DNA of 64,000 nt from Pseudodesulfovibrio sp. (GTDB lineage: Bacteria > Desulfobacterota > Desulfovibrionia > Desulfovibrionales > Desulfovibrionaceae), in the NCBI GenBank assembly GCA_022712855.1, contig JAFLJT010000206.1, positions 1-64,000 on the forward strand, written 5' to 3'. The notes beneath the pieces were generated by a model that was not told where the DNA came from, did not search any database, and saw only the letters and a list, made by a program, of their open reading frames with translations. A program made the translations under genes and the position numbers. Within the stretch, counting starts at the first letter, position 1. Each line of letters opens with the position of its first letter. Below are positions 9,804 to 18,910 of this stretch, in pieces.

Positions 9804-10325
9804 ATGAAAATGAAAGGGCAAAGTGTCTTGATGTTTGTGGATAATGTTTTCGAGGATATGGAGCTTTTATATCCGTACTATCGCCTGATCGAGGAAGGCG
9901 CGGAAGTTGTGGTGGCCGGGCCTGAGGCTGGTGCCGTCTATACGGGTAAAAACGGGTATCCTTTTCGGTCTACTGCTGCCATTGCGGATCAACAGGCTAC
10001 GGATTTCGATCTTCTTGTCGTAGCTGGTGGTTTTGCTCCAGATAAACTGAGGCGCGATCCCAAAGTGCTGGAACTCACCCGCGAGATACACGAAGCCGGA
10101 AAAATCGTTGCCCATATTTGCCACGGCGGCTGGATTCCGATCTCCGCCGGAATCATGCAAGGCTTTGCCTGCACTTCAACGCCCGGAATCAAGGATGACC
10201 TCGTCAACGCAGGGGCCACATGGACTGACGAAGAAGTCGTCGTGGACCGAAATCAGGTCTCCTCCCGCAAACCGGACGACCTGCCAGCTTTCTGTCGGGC
10301 CATTGTGAACTTGGCAACGAAATAA
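9804..10325 (+). CDS. DJ-1/PfpI family protein (type 1 glutamine amidotransferase-like)
   Basis: AHICHGGWIPISAGI nucleophile-elbow Cys region; DLLVVAGGFAPDKLRRD. Confidence 0.92.
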   Translation: MKMKGQSVLMFVDNVFEDMELLYPYYRLIEEGAEVVVAGPEAGAVYTGKNGYPFRSTAAIADQQATDFDLLVVAGGFAPDKLRRDPKVLELTREIHEAGKIVAHICHGGWIPISAGIMQGFACTSTPGIKDDLVNAGATWTDEEVVVDRNQVSSRKPDDLPAFCRAIVNLATK

Positions 10326-10341
10326 GATTGATTTTGGAGGC

Positions 10342-10378
10342 CCCCACTAATCAACGTTCATTAATTAGTGGGGATTTT
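10342..10378 (+). terminator. Probable terminator of PfpI gene
   Basis: ccccactaatcaacgttcattaattagtggggatttt. Confidence 0.7.
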
Positions 10379-10423
10379 GAATTAGCCAGATTGGCCCAAT
10401 AATAATCAGCTGATAGTTACTGT

Positions 10424-10464
10424 AAAACAGCCCGCGTCGGAGAATCCGGCGCGGGCTGTTTTGT
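10424..10464. terminator. Orphan bidirectional terminator next to Tn7-like left end
   Basis: aaaacagcccgcgtcggagaatccggcgcgggctgttttgt; A- and T-tracts on both sides, no adjacent gene needing it. Confidence 0.7.
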
Positions 10465-10484
10465 TATCAAATGAGGTCTGGCGA

Positions 10485-10510
10485 TGTGGGCGAGTAATAA
10501 AGTTCTTAAG
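10485..10510 (+). repeat. Tn7-like left terminal inverted repeat
   Basis: TGTGGGCGAGTAATAAAGTTCTTAAG. Confidence 0.75.
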
Positions 10511-10764
10511 TCAATTGACTATGACGCTTGCTCAAGACCTCTTTTTGCAAACTTTACGCACACAACTTATAGGGTTCATCCGGCTAAAGAGTACTTTTCT
10601 AATTGTTTAAGCGTATTTGCGTACACTGGAATACTGCCATGCCGGAGACCATATATCGTAAAAATAGTAGGCTTAAGCGCGAACTTATTCTTTTCATGGG
10701 TCTAACTAGTAGTCGTGTTGTGATAAATGAGTTATATGGTGTACTCTTTATTTTGGAGGCTCCA

Positions 10765-11994
10765 ATGAAAATAGTATCTCGCTTGATCGTCGCAATTGTA
10801 TTTATCTGTCTCTTTGCTTCCTCGAGTATGGCCGCGTCCCCACTCGCACCGGTTCATATTTACCTTGATGCTGATATGACAGGTGCCAGATCTTCCACCG
10901 TATCCATTGAGCGAGGCATCCGTACCGCCTTGGCGGAAAACGGGAACAGGTTGGGCGAGCGTCCTGTGGAGCTCATTGTACTCAATCATCGGGGCAATTC
11001 AGCCAGGAGTTTGGCCAATTTGAAAAAGTATCTTGCTGATCAGGATGCGTTGGTCGTGTTCGCGGGGTTGCATTCGCCACCACTGTTGGCCCATCGGCAA
11101 TTTATCAATGACAATCATATACTCCTCCTCGACCCTTGGGCAGCTGCAGGGCCGATAACTCGTCCCCCGGATAACAACAACTGGATTTTTCGATTGTCTG
11201 TGGATGATAGCAAGGCTGGAGAGGTCATCGTTCATCGGGCTATTGATCAAAGGGAATTCAAAAATCCAGCTTTGCTTTTGGAAAATACGGGTTGGGGAAA
11301 GTCCAATAGCAGGACGATGAGAGCAAGCCTTGGTAAACGAGGCATTACCCCGACACAAGTGTCTTGGTTCGACTGGGGGCTGAAGGAAACCGGGGCCAAG
11401 ATCATGTTGCGAAATATCAAAGAGTCGGGAGCTGATGTTATCTTCATGGTAGCCAACGCACCCGAAGGGAAAGTTCTCTGTAAGGCCATGCACGATTTAC
11501 CCGAGTCCGAGCGGCTTCCCATAGTCAGTCATTGGGGTATTACCGGCGGTGATTTTCCGCAGGTTGTCTCCGCGAGTATACGAGAGACGTTGGATTTGGA
11601 ATTTATCCAGACACGTTTTTCCTTTTTTGATATGGGAGATGCTCCGTTTCCAAACTCTGTTTTCAAAAAAGTGGGGGAACTGTTTCCTGAGGTTGCAGAG
11701 CCCGTCGACATTACGGCTCCGACTGGTTTCATTCACGGTTATGACCTGACTCGTCTGCTCATAGCCGCTGTAAGGCAGGAAGGCCTGACTGGTGACATTA
11801 AAGCAAGTCGTTCTCAAATTCGTAATGCCTTGGAAAACCTGGAGCACCCTGTGCAGGGGTTGGTTAAGGTCTACATCCGTCCTTTCAGGCCATACAGTGT
11901 CGAGGCGTCTGATGCTCATGAGGCGTTGGGAATTGAAGATTTCACCTTTGGAAAATATGACAAACATGATGCAATCATCCTCATCAAAGAATAG
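10765..11994 (+). CDS. Periplasmic ABC-type ligand-binding protein (Leu/Ile/Val-binding type), probably a sensor subunit
   Basis: Signal peptide MKIVSRLIVAIVFICLFASSSMAA; PBP1-like fold pattern; followed by a histidine kinase rather than ABC permeases. Confidence 0.75.
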   Translation: MKIVSRLIVAIVFICLFASSSMAASPLAPVHIYLDADMTGARSSTVSIERGIRTALAENGNRLGERPVELIVLNHRGNSARSLANLKKYLADQDALVVFAGLHSPPLLAHRQFINDNHILLLDPWAAAGPITRPPDNNNWIFRLSVDDSKAGEVIVHRAIDQREFKNPALLLENTGWGKSNSRTMRASLGKRGITPTQVSWFDWGLKETGAKIMLRNIKESGADVIFMVANAPEGKVLCKAMHDLPESERLPIVSHWGITGGDFPQVVSASIRETLDLEFIQTRFSFFDMGDAPFPNSVFKKVGELFPEVAEPVDITAPTGFIHGYDLTRLLIAAVRQEGLTGDIKASRSQIRNALENLEHPVQGLVKVYIRPFRPYSVEASDAHEALGIEDFTFGKYDKHDAIILIKE

Positions 11995-14176
11995 CCAGGA
12001 CCTAGAAAATCAGCTGGAAGAGGTTGGTGGAGTCCGGACTTCATTTTCCAGACTTTTTACCTATTTTCTGATTGGTTTTTTTATTCTTCAGGTAGCCACG
12101 GGCATAGCTGTGATCGTTCTGTTCATCGGCGGTGAAATGTCGAAAATGCAGGAGACTAATGTCACAGAGAAACTGCAGAATCACGTGCATACTTTAGAAT
12201 CGTATATTGATGACCGCCTGGTGCTTCTGAATGATTATTCCAATTTGCCGATTATCATAGCGGGAACAATGGACCCCGGTGGTAAACTGGCGAATACGGT
12301 GGATTTCATTCAAGCTTTATCCATGTTGAAAGGGGAGGCATTTTTTTGCCTACAGGATTTTCAAGGTGAAGTCATTTATTCGGCATCCAAGGTTGCCCTT
12401 TTCAAACCCCAAGGTGAAGACTTCGAGCAATTGATGGATGGTGAAGTTGGAAGTTCTGTTGGTATTGTCATGAGTAAGACAGCTGATCCTGACTGTTGTT
12501 ACTGGCGGTTGAGTGTTCCAGTAAAGTATCACGGAAGCCCCGAAGGTGTCTTTTCAGTATTTATCCCGATAGAGTTGAGAGCCATGCGTTATGGTGGACA
12601 TGATGCCATGAGCTACATGGCCATCAAGAAGGGAGAGGACATAGTCTCCTCCATTGGGCACGCTCCCCCTCCTGCCGTTACTATTGCTCTCGAAACCAAA
12701 ACTCGTTTTCCCGGAATCAGTATCCTGCACAAGGTAAGCAAGCAGGATATAAACCAAAAGATACAATATCTTATTGCCGTGACTATAGTAGCCCTAGTGT
12801 TGGGAGCATCTGTCCTTTTCGTTATAGTTCAAATAGCTGGCAGAAAGCTTCTCATCGTTCCTCACACCAAGTTGCAGGCCATGAGTGATGGACTTGAAAA
12901 GGAAGTGGAAACGCGGACTGAGGATCTTAAAATGCGAACGGTCCAGCTTTCCGTCGAGATTCGAGAGCGGCGCGAGGCGGAGTTGGAAGCGCGTGAGACA
13001 GGGCAGTTGGTGTCAGCCTTGTTGGAAGGTATCGGGGCTGCATTTTTTATCATTAACCCTAAGACAGGTAGTGTTGTTCGTTCCAATTCGGTTGCCCAAA
13101 CTCTGTTTGGGCTTTCTCCCATGCAGTTGTCAGGCAAGCCTTGCACAGACGTTTTTACGAAGTCATTGGATGTCATGGCGGATTTGATTTGTCCTTCCTC
13201 CATCAAGGGCAACACCTATACTGAAGGTATTGGGTATCATGTAGATGGCCATTCATTTCCGGTGTCTCGATATCTGATGCCAATGGAGTTAAAAGGTGAG
13301 CAACATATCGGTGTTATAATGCTCGACATAACGGAGCGTAAGTCTCTTGAACGCCGCTTGAACATGGCACAAAAACTGGAATCGATCGGTGAGTTGGCTT
13401 CTGGGATTGCCCATGAGATCAATACTCCGATCCAGTATGTCGGCGACAGTATCCGGTTTGTTGAGGATGCATTCGGAGATATCACTGAGATATTGCAGGC
13501 GGAGGCTGAACTGATTCGGAAATGCCGTGAGGCGGGGTCGTATTCGGAACTTCTTGGAAAGATAGACAATTTGGCTGAAGATGCTGATTTGGATTTTGTC
13601 ATGGAGGAAATTCCTAAAGCGTGCATTCGTGCCCTCGAAGGCACCGATCGAGTCACAATCATTGTACGGGCCATGAAGAATTTTGCTCATCCTGGTGATG
13701 GGAAAAAGAGTCCTGTGGATATCAATCAGGCACTTGAGAACACCATTCTGGTTTCAAAGAATGAGTGGAAATACGTTGCGGACGTGGTGACGGATTTTGA
13801 TCCGGTACCGATGGTTCAGTGTTTGCCTGGAGACATAAACCAAGTGTTTCTGAATATCCTTGTCAATGCGGCCCATGCCATAGGCGATGTAGTGGGCAAC
13901 ACGGGAGAAAAAGGGACTATAAATATAGTTACGAGAGCTGGCACTGATGAAGTCGTCATCAGGATAGGCGATACTGGAAGTGGTATCCTCCCAGAACATC
14001 TTGAGAAAATATTCGATCCATTTTTTACGACAAAGGAAGTCGGCAGGGGGACAGGGCAGGGGTTGGCCATTGTCCATGATATCATCGTAGAACGCCATGG
14101 CGGTTCCATTGATCTTGAATCCGCGGTGGGAGAGGGCTCGACATTCGTCATCACTCTACCATTTGAAGCATCGTAA
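11957..14176 (+). CDS. Membrane sensor histidine kinase with PAS domain
   Basis: TMs, PAS region, H-box ELASGIAHEINTPIQYVGD, N/G boxes DTGSGILPEHLEKIFDPFFTTKEVGRGTGQGLAI; start overlaps upstream CDS. Confidence 0.9.
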   Translation: MTNMMQSSSSKNSQDLENQLEEVGGVRTSFSRLFTYFLIGFFILQVATGIAVIVLFIGGEMSKMQETNVTEKLQNHVHTLESYIDDRLVLLNDYSNLPIIIAGTMDPGGKLANTVDFIQALSMLKGEAFFCLQDFQGEVIYSASKVALFKPQGEDFEQLMDGEVGSSVGIVMSKTADPDCCYWRLSVPVKYHGSPEGVFSVFIPIELRAMRYGGHDAMSYMAIKKGEDIVSSIGHAPPPAVTIALETKTRFPGISILHKVSKQDINQKIQYLIAVTIVALVLGASVLFVIVQIAGRKLLIVPHTKLQAMSDGLEKEVETRTEDLKMRTVQLSVEIRERREAELEARETGQLVSALLEGIGAAFFIINPKTGSVVRSNSVAQTLFGLSPMQLSGKPCTDVFTKSLDVMADLICPSSIKGNTYTEGIGYHVDGHSFPVSRYLMPMELKGEQHIGVIMLDITERKSLERRLNMAQKLESIGELASGIAHEINTPIQYVGDSIRFVEDAFGDITEILQAEAELIRKCREAGSYSELLGKIDNLAEDADLDFVMEEIPKACIRALEGTDRVTIIVRAMKNFAHPGDGKKSPVDINQALENTILVSKNEWKYVADVVTDFDPVPMVQCLPGDINQVFLNILVNAAHAIGDVVGNTGEKGTINIVTRAGTDEVVIRIGDTGSGILPEHLEKIFDPFFTTKEVGRGTGQGLAIVHDIIVERHGGSIDLESAVGEGSTFVITLPFEAS

Positions 14177-14187
14177 GAGAGACTGTT

Positions 14188-15384
14188 ATGAAACGAAAAA
14201 TACTCTTTGTGGATGACGACCAGAATATTTTGGACAGCTTTCGGACGATGTTGCATTCGAAAAGAAAGGAATGGAAGTGCAGCTATGTCAATAGTGGAGC
14301 GGAAGGTTTGAAGTTGATTGAGCAAGAGCCCTTTGACGTGGTCATTGCCGATATGCGTATGCCCGGTATTGATGGGGCTGACTTTCTCAAGAAAGTTGCA
14401 GATATTCAGCCTGGTACTGTTCGCATGATTCTTTCGGGCTATTCAGAGATGCAGGCGTTACTCAAGTCGGTCAAATACGCCCATCAGTTCCTCAGCAAGC
14501 CATGTAGTTCGGAAATTATTATCAATGCAATTCGTCGGGTAACCGGGTTGGCCCATATTCTTAACGATGAATCTGTACGAACTGTTGTGGCCCGGTTGGA
14601 CGCATTGCCTGTGCTGCCCGATTTATACATCAAGATATCTCAGGAATTGCAAAGGTCGGAGCCGAATCTAAAACGTGTCGGAGAACTTGCCGAGGGGGAT
14701 GTTGGCATGGCGGCGACCTTGATGAAGGTCGTTAACTCTTCTTTTTTCGGGTTTTATGAAAATATTTCTTCTCCGGTCAGAGCTGTTATTCTGCTGGGGA
14801 CGGAAGCGGTTAAGGGGCTGATTCTGGGGGTACACCTCATGGAGAAGATCGATTTGTCGCTGCTCTCCGGGTATTCCGTCGAAGAATTATGGAAGCATTC
14901 TTTGCAGACCGGCTATCTCGCCAAGACCATCGCTAGATTGGAAACAACTGACGAGGCATTTGTTGAAAGCTGCTTTACTGCCGGAATGCTTCATGATGTG
15001 GGGAAGTTGGTATTTGTTACCCAGATGGACTCTCTGTATCAGCCGGTACTTGACTCGGTACGCCAGATTGGTGGACCTATCGTCGATTTTGAAAATAATG
15101 AATTGGGAGTGAGTCATGCGGAGATTGGAGCATATTTACTTGGTCTATGGGGGTTCAACGAGAATGTCGTGACGGGAGTGCATGGGCATCATGCCCCGGC
15201 ACGGTATGGGACGGGCTTGACATCAGCCCTTGTTGTTCATGTCGCCAATACTTTGCAGCATGAATTGGGATATCCTGAGTCGAATTTCATCTTTTCCCCA
15301 ATGGATATGGAATATCTTGCGGCGCAGGGAATGGATGAGCGTCTGCCGGACTGGATAGAAGCGTGCAAGAAACATATGGAGTAA
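14188..15384 (+). CDS. Response regulator with HDOD output domain
   Basis: KILFVDDDQNILDSF...VVIADMRMPGIDG; HDOD region LPVLPDLYIKISQELQ...AATLMKVVNSSFFGF. Confidence 0.9.
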   Translation: MKRKILFVDDDQNILDSFRTMLHSKRKEWKCSYVNSGAEGLKLIEQEPFDVVIADMRMPGIDGADFLKKVADIQPGTVRMILSGYSEMQALLKSVKYAHQFLSKPCSSEIIINAIRRVTGLAHILNDESVRTVVARLDALPVLPDLYIKISQELQRSEPNLKRVGELAEGDVGMAATLMKVVNSSFFGFYENISSPVRAVILLGTEAVKGLILGVHLMEKIDLSLLSGYSVEELWKHSLQTGYLAKTIARLETTDEAFVESCFTAGMLHDVGKLVFVTQMDSLYQPVLDSVRQIGGPIVDFENNELGVSHAEIGAYLLGLWGFNENVVTGVHGHHAPARYGTGLTSALVVHVANTLQHELGYPESNFIFSPMDMEYLAAQGMDERLPDWIEACKKHME

Positions 15385-15386
15385 CT

Positions 15387-16517
15387 ATGAGAGATGAACG
15401 AAAAGTCCTTTTTGTCGATGACGAGCAAAATATACTCGATACATACAGCGCTTCTCTGCGTAGACGGTTCAAAGTGGAAACAGCTCTTGGCCCTCTTGAA
15501 GGTTTGAATAAAATTAAAGACTCCGGTCCGTTTGCCGTTGTGGTGTCGGACTTGAAAATGCCGGGCATGGATGGCATCGCATTTCTTGCAAAAGTGCAAG
15601 AGGTGTCTCCTGAGACCGTCCGCGTCATGTTAACCGGGCATGCGGATCTCAACTCTGCCATCTCTGCCGTGAATGAAGGATCAGTATTTCGCTTTCTGAC
15701 AAAGCCGAGTCCTCTTGACGTGATGATCCGGACTCTGGAAATTTCCATAAAACAGTACTCGCTGGTCGTGGCTGAGCGAGAACTGTTGCGGGGAACTCTG
15801 CGTGGGAGCATCAAAGTCCTCACCGACATTCTCGGCTTGGTCAACCCCGAGGCGTTCGGTAGAAGCGAAAGGGTGAAACGGTTGGCCGGGTATATAGGGC
15901 AGCATCTCAACTTGAGACATACGCTTTATCTCGATCTGGCAGCGATGTTGAGCCAACTTGGCTGTGTGACCCTGACAGACACAGTATTGAAGAAGGTGTA
16001 CGAAGGGCAGGAGCTGGATGCCGAGGAGAAACAGGTATTCGACATGCATCCGGCTGTCACGGCAGGAATGCTTTCTCAGATTCCGAGGATGGACAAAGTG
16101 TCCGACATCATTCTTCACCAAAACGATAGTCTGGAAGATAATCCGGCCCTTCCTGTGGAGGCGCGCATTCTCAAAGCATGCCTAGACTACGACGTTCTGA
16201 TTCAGCAGGGAGCTGAAAAGCAAGATGCGATCGATGTTTTACGGCAGAGAGAAGGGGTCTATGACTTAAAGGTCATAGATGTATTGGAGCGCGGAACCGC
16301 CGGAGAGGAAGGATATGTCCGGCGAGAAGTTGATCTTGTTGAATTGCAGGCAGGTATGATTCTGGATGAAGCTCTGTGGAGTATTGATGAGGTGCATCTC
16401 ATGGCTGAGGGAACAGAAGTCACAGAGACAGCCTTGATGCGAATCGGTAATTTTATGAAGGCGAAAAGGCTGCCTCAGATGATACGTGTATTGGTTCCGA
16501 TCGAAGTTGTTGGTTGA
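15387..16517 (+). CDS. Response regulator with degenerate HD-GYP-like domain
   Basis: KVLFVDDEQNILDTYS...VVVSDLKMPGMDG; C-terminal region RpfG-like but lacking HD and GYP motifs. Confidence 0.85.
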   Translation: MRDERKVLFVDDEQNILDTYSASLRRRFKVETALGPLEGLNKIKDSGPFAVVVSDLKMPGMDGIAFLAKVQEVSPETVRVMLTGHADLNSAISAVNEGSVFRFLTKPSPLDVMIRTLEISIKQYSLVVAERELLRGTLRGSIKVLTDILGLVNPEAFGRSERVKRLAGYIGQHLNLRHTLYLDLAAMLSQLGCVTLTDTVLKKVYEGQELDAEEKQVFDMHPAVTAGMLSQIPRMDKVSDIILHQNDSLEDNPALPVEARILKACLDYDVLIQQGAEKQDAIDVLRQREGVYDLKVIDVLERGTAGEEGYVRREVDLVELQAGMILDEALWSIDEVHLMAEGTEVTETALMRIGNFMKAKRLPQMIRVLVPIEVVG

Positions 16518-16637
16518 TGGGGAGCATGATGGCACGTTCTCGCTGGATGAAAAACCGGGTCCGAGTATTTTAAGATTTCATACAAAGTCTTTAAAAAATT
16601 ATGAAAAGATGTCTCGTTGGTGAGAAGTACTTAAGTC

Positions 16638-16727
16638 CGTATTGTTTTGGCTGAAGTAGATAATCGGTTGGCAGGCCGCCCTGTTGAAATCAAGATTCTC
16701 AATCATCGAGGTAATTCGGCCAGAAGT
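16638..16727 (+). pseudogene. Remnant of a second ligand-binding protein gene (paralogue of 10765-11994)
   Basis: RIVLAEVDNRLAGRPVEIKILNHRGNSARS against RTALAENGNRLGERPVELIVLNHRGNSARS. Confidence 0.8.
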
Positions 16728-16747
16728 GGAAGCCCAGGAGGTTGGAA

Positions 16748-18331
16748 ATGAGTAAACCAAGTCAACGTAATGCAATGGAGTCCCGGGAAGCCATACTTCG
16801 TGAGGCTGAAAAGGCATTGCAACAGATTGTCGATAGTGGCGTTGCAGAAAACACCATTGTCGAACAGATGCAGCGCTTCCGGTCCGGTTTTCCCTTCACC
16901 CGGTTGATCCGTCCGTGCACCCCCGGTGACGGGATCATGCTTGTACCTGCAGAGGTGCGTTCCCGATTGGTCAGCAAGTTTAGGCAGGCGGTCGATGAGG
17001 GAAGGGTGACCAAGTTCGTCCCCGCTTCGGGGGCGGCTACCCGCATGTTCAAGTCGTTGCTGGCTCTCTATAGTCGCGATGATAATCCGCTGAGCATGCA
17101 GGGAGACGATGCAGACAGTCGGTTTGGTCGCGATTTCTTCGCTTCTCTGGACAAGTTTGCCTTTTATGACGAGCTCAAGCGCATGATGGTGATGGACGGA
17201 ATCAGCCTGAGCCACTGCCTCGACAATGGGGAATACTGGCCTGTCTTGAATTATGTTCTTACCTCCAAGGGGCTTAATTACAGCCATCTGCCAAAGGGAT
17301 TGATTCCTTTTCACAAGTATTCGGATACATCGCGAAACCCATTCGCTGAACATATCGCAGAGGCCGTTGAGTACGCTACGGATAAGCAGGGTATTGCCAG
17401 GGTTCACTTTACTGTAAGCCCCGAGCATCGGCAGATCATCGAAAAGCATGTTTCGGATGTGCTGCGGCGGTATCCCGGAATTCGATTCGAGGTATCATAC
17501 TCAGAGCAAAGCAAACAGACGAACACCATTGCGGTGGATCTGACCAATGAGGGATTTCGTTCTCGCGATGGACACCTGCTCTTTCGACCTGCCGGTCATG
17601 GTGCTCTGCTGGTCAATCTCAATGAGTTGCAAGGTGACTTGGTTTTTCTGAAGAACATCGACAACGTTGCTCCGGACAGGTTGAAGGGAGATACTTTCGA
17701 GTACAAGCAAGTGCTTGGGGGACTGCTGGTGGAACTCCAAGGCGAAGCTTTCGACTACGTACATTTGTTGAGGGCAGGAGTGCCGGATGAGGCGGCTCTC
17801 GTCTTAATGACGGAGTTCGCTTTGTCCAGACTTTCTCTATCGCTGCCTGAAGATTATTACAGTATGTCCGATGGCGACAAGGCTGAATTTCTTCTCATGA
17901 TGTTTAATCGACCAATGAGAGTGTGCGGCATGGTTAAGAATCAGGGCGAACCGGGGGGAGGTCCCTTTTGGGTGTCCGGACCAGGTGAATTGCCCGCCTC
18001 ACAGATTGTCGAGAAGAGTCAGGTGGACCTTGATGAACCTGCGCAGGCTGACTGCCTAGTGTCAGCAACGCATTTCAACCCGGTGGATATCGTATGTGGT
18101 GTTCGCGACTGTGATGGTATCCCTTTCGATCTGATGGAACGTATAGATCAGGAGACCGGGTTCATTTCCATCAAGTCAAAGGATGGGGAGGAATTGAAAG
18201 CCATGGAACTGCCAGGGCTGTGGAATGGCTCCATGGCTGACTGGATCACCATCTTCGTCGAGGTCCCGCTCAGCACTTTCTCACCAGTCAAGACAGTCAA
18301 CGATCTTCTCAGACCTGAACATCAGTCGTAA
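16748..18331 (+). CDS. DUF4301-like protein
   Basis: FPFTRLIRPCTPGDGIM...FVPASGAATRMFKSL; SD caggaggttgg. Confidence 0.75.
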   Translation: MSKPSQRNAMESREAILREAEKALQQIVDSGVAENTIVEQMQRFRSGFPFTRLIRPCTPGDGIMLVPAEVRSRLVSKFRQAVDEGRVTKFVPASGAATRMFKSLLALYSRDDNPLSMQGDDADSRFGRDFFASLDKFAFYDELKRMMVMDGISLSHCLDNGEYWPVLNYVLTSKGLNYSHLPKGLIPFHKYSDTSRNPFAEHIAEAVEYATDKQGIARVHFTVSPEHRQIIEKHVSDVLRRYPGIRFEVSYSEQSKQTNTIAVDLTNEGFRSRDGHLLFRPAGHGALLVNLNELQGDLVFLKNIDNVAPDRLKGDTFEYKQVLGGLLVELQGEAFDYVHLLRAGVPDEAALVLMTEFALSRLSLSLPEDYYSMSDGDKAEFLLMMFNRPMRVCGMVKNQGEPGGGPFWVSGPGELPASQIVEKSQVDLDEPAQADCLVSATHFNPVDIVCGVRDCDGIPFDLMERIDQETGFISIKSKDGEELKAMELPGLWNGSMADWITIFVEVPLSTFSPVKTVNDLLRPEHQS

Positions 18332-18352
18332 GTCTATCAGGAGAAAATGCTC

Positions 18353-18910
18353 ATGAGCAGCGCACGAAGGCAACGCAAAGTATATATTGTGGACAAACCT
18401 TTCCAGCTGGGGTTTATCAAGAAAATTTCAATCCTGGCATTTATCTTTGTCGTATTCTCTTTGGTGGCCTTCGCCCTGACGTACCATATTTACGGAGAGG
18501 TCGCGGCACCCGGCATCGACCCCCTGTATGATTCCTCAAAAGACATTATGGACGCTCTTTCGCAACAGAGAACCGCTTTTGATATTCTTTGGCCTGTCAT
18601 GGTTGTCTGTCTTTGCGCCATATTATTGATCACTTTCATGTATGGTGTGATCCTTTCGCATCGTATGGCAGGTCCTTTGTATCGACTGAAGCAGGAGTTG
18701 AAGCAACTGGCTGCCGGTGCACCCGGCCCTGACATCGCGCTTCGAGAAGGAGATGAGTTTGAGTCGCTTTATGAAGAGGTGAACGGAGTCAAACGGCAAT
18801 ATAGGGAAATGGTGGACTGTATTCACCGGGCCATGAACGAATTGGATGACAACAATCCCCAGGTGGCCAGAAATGAATTGGCGTCGCTCTTTCCTCCGAA
18901 AGACGAATGA
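18353..18910 (+). CDS. Two-TM membrane protein with HAMP-like domain
   Basis: TM ISILAFIFVVFSLVAFALTYHIY; HAMP-like SHRMAGPLYRLKQELKQLAAG. Confidence 0.75.
   Translation: MSSARRQRKVYIVDKPFQLGFIKKISILAFIFVVFSLVAFALTYHIYGEVAAPGIDPLYDSSKDIMDALSQQRTAFDILWPVMVVCLCAILLITFMYGVILSHRMAGPLYRLKQELKQLAAGAPGPDIALREGDEFESLYEEVNGVKRQYREMVDCIHRAMNELDDNNPQVARNELASLFPPKDE

Noticed and set aside
10480-10484. Possible 5-bp target duplication ggcga (left) versus agtga (right of 42325)
   Set aside because: Only 3/5 bases agree, so I do not claim a target site duplication for element 1.
10603-10764. Upstream extension of the binding protein ORF
   Set aside because: A signal peptide begins at 10765 with SD ttggagg; the extension is not protein-like.
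11792-11956. N-terminal extension of the kinase ORF
   Set aside because: Overlaps the well-supported SBP coding frame; translation is not protein-like.
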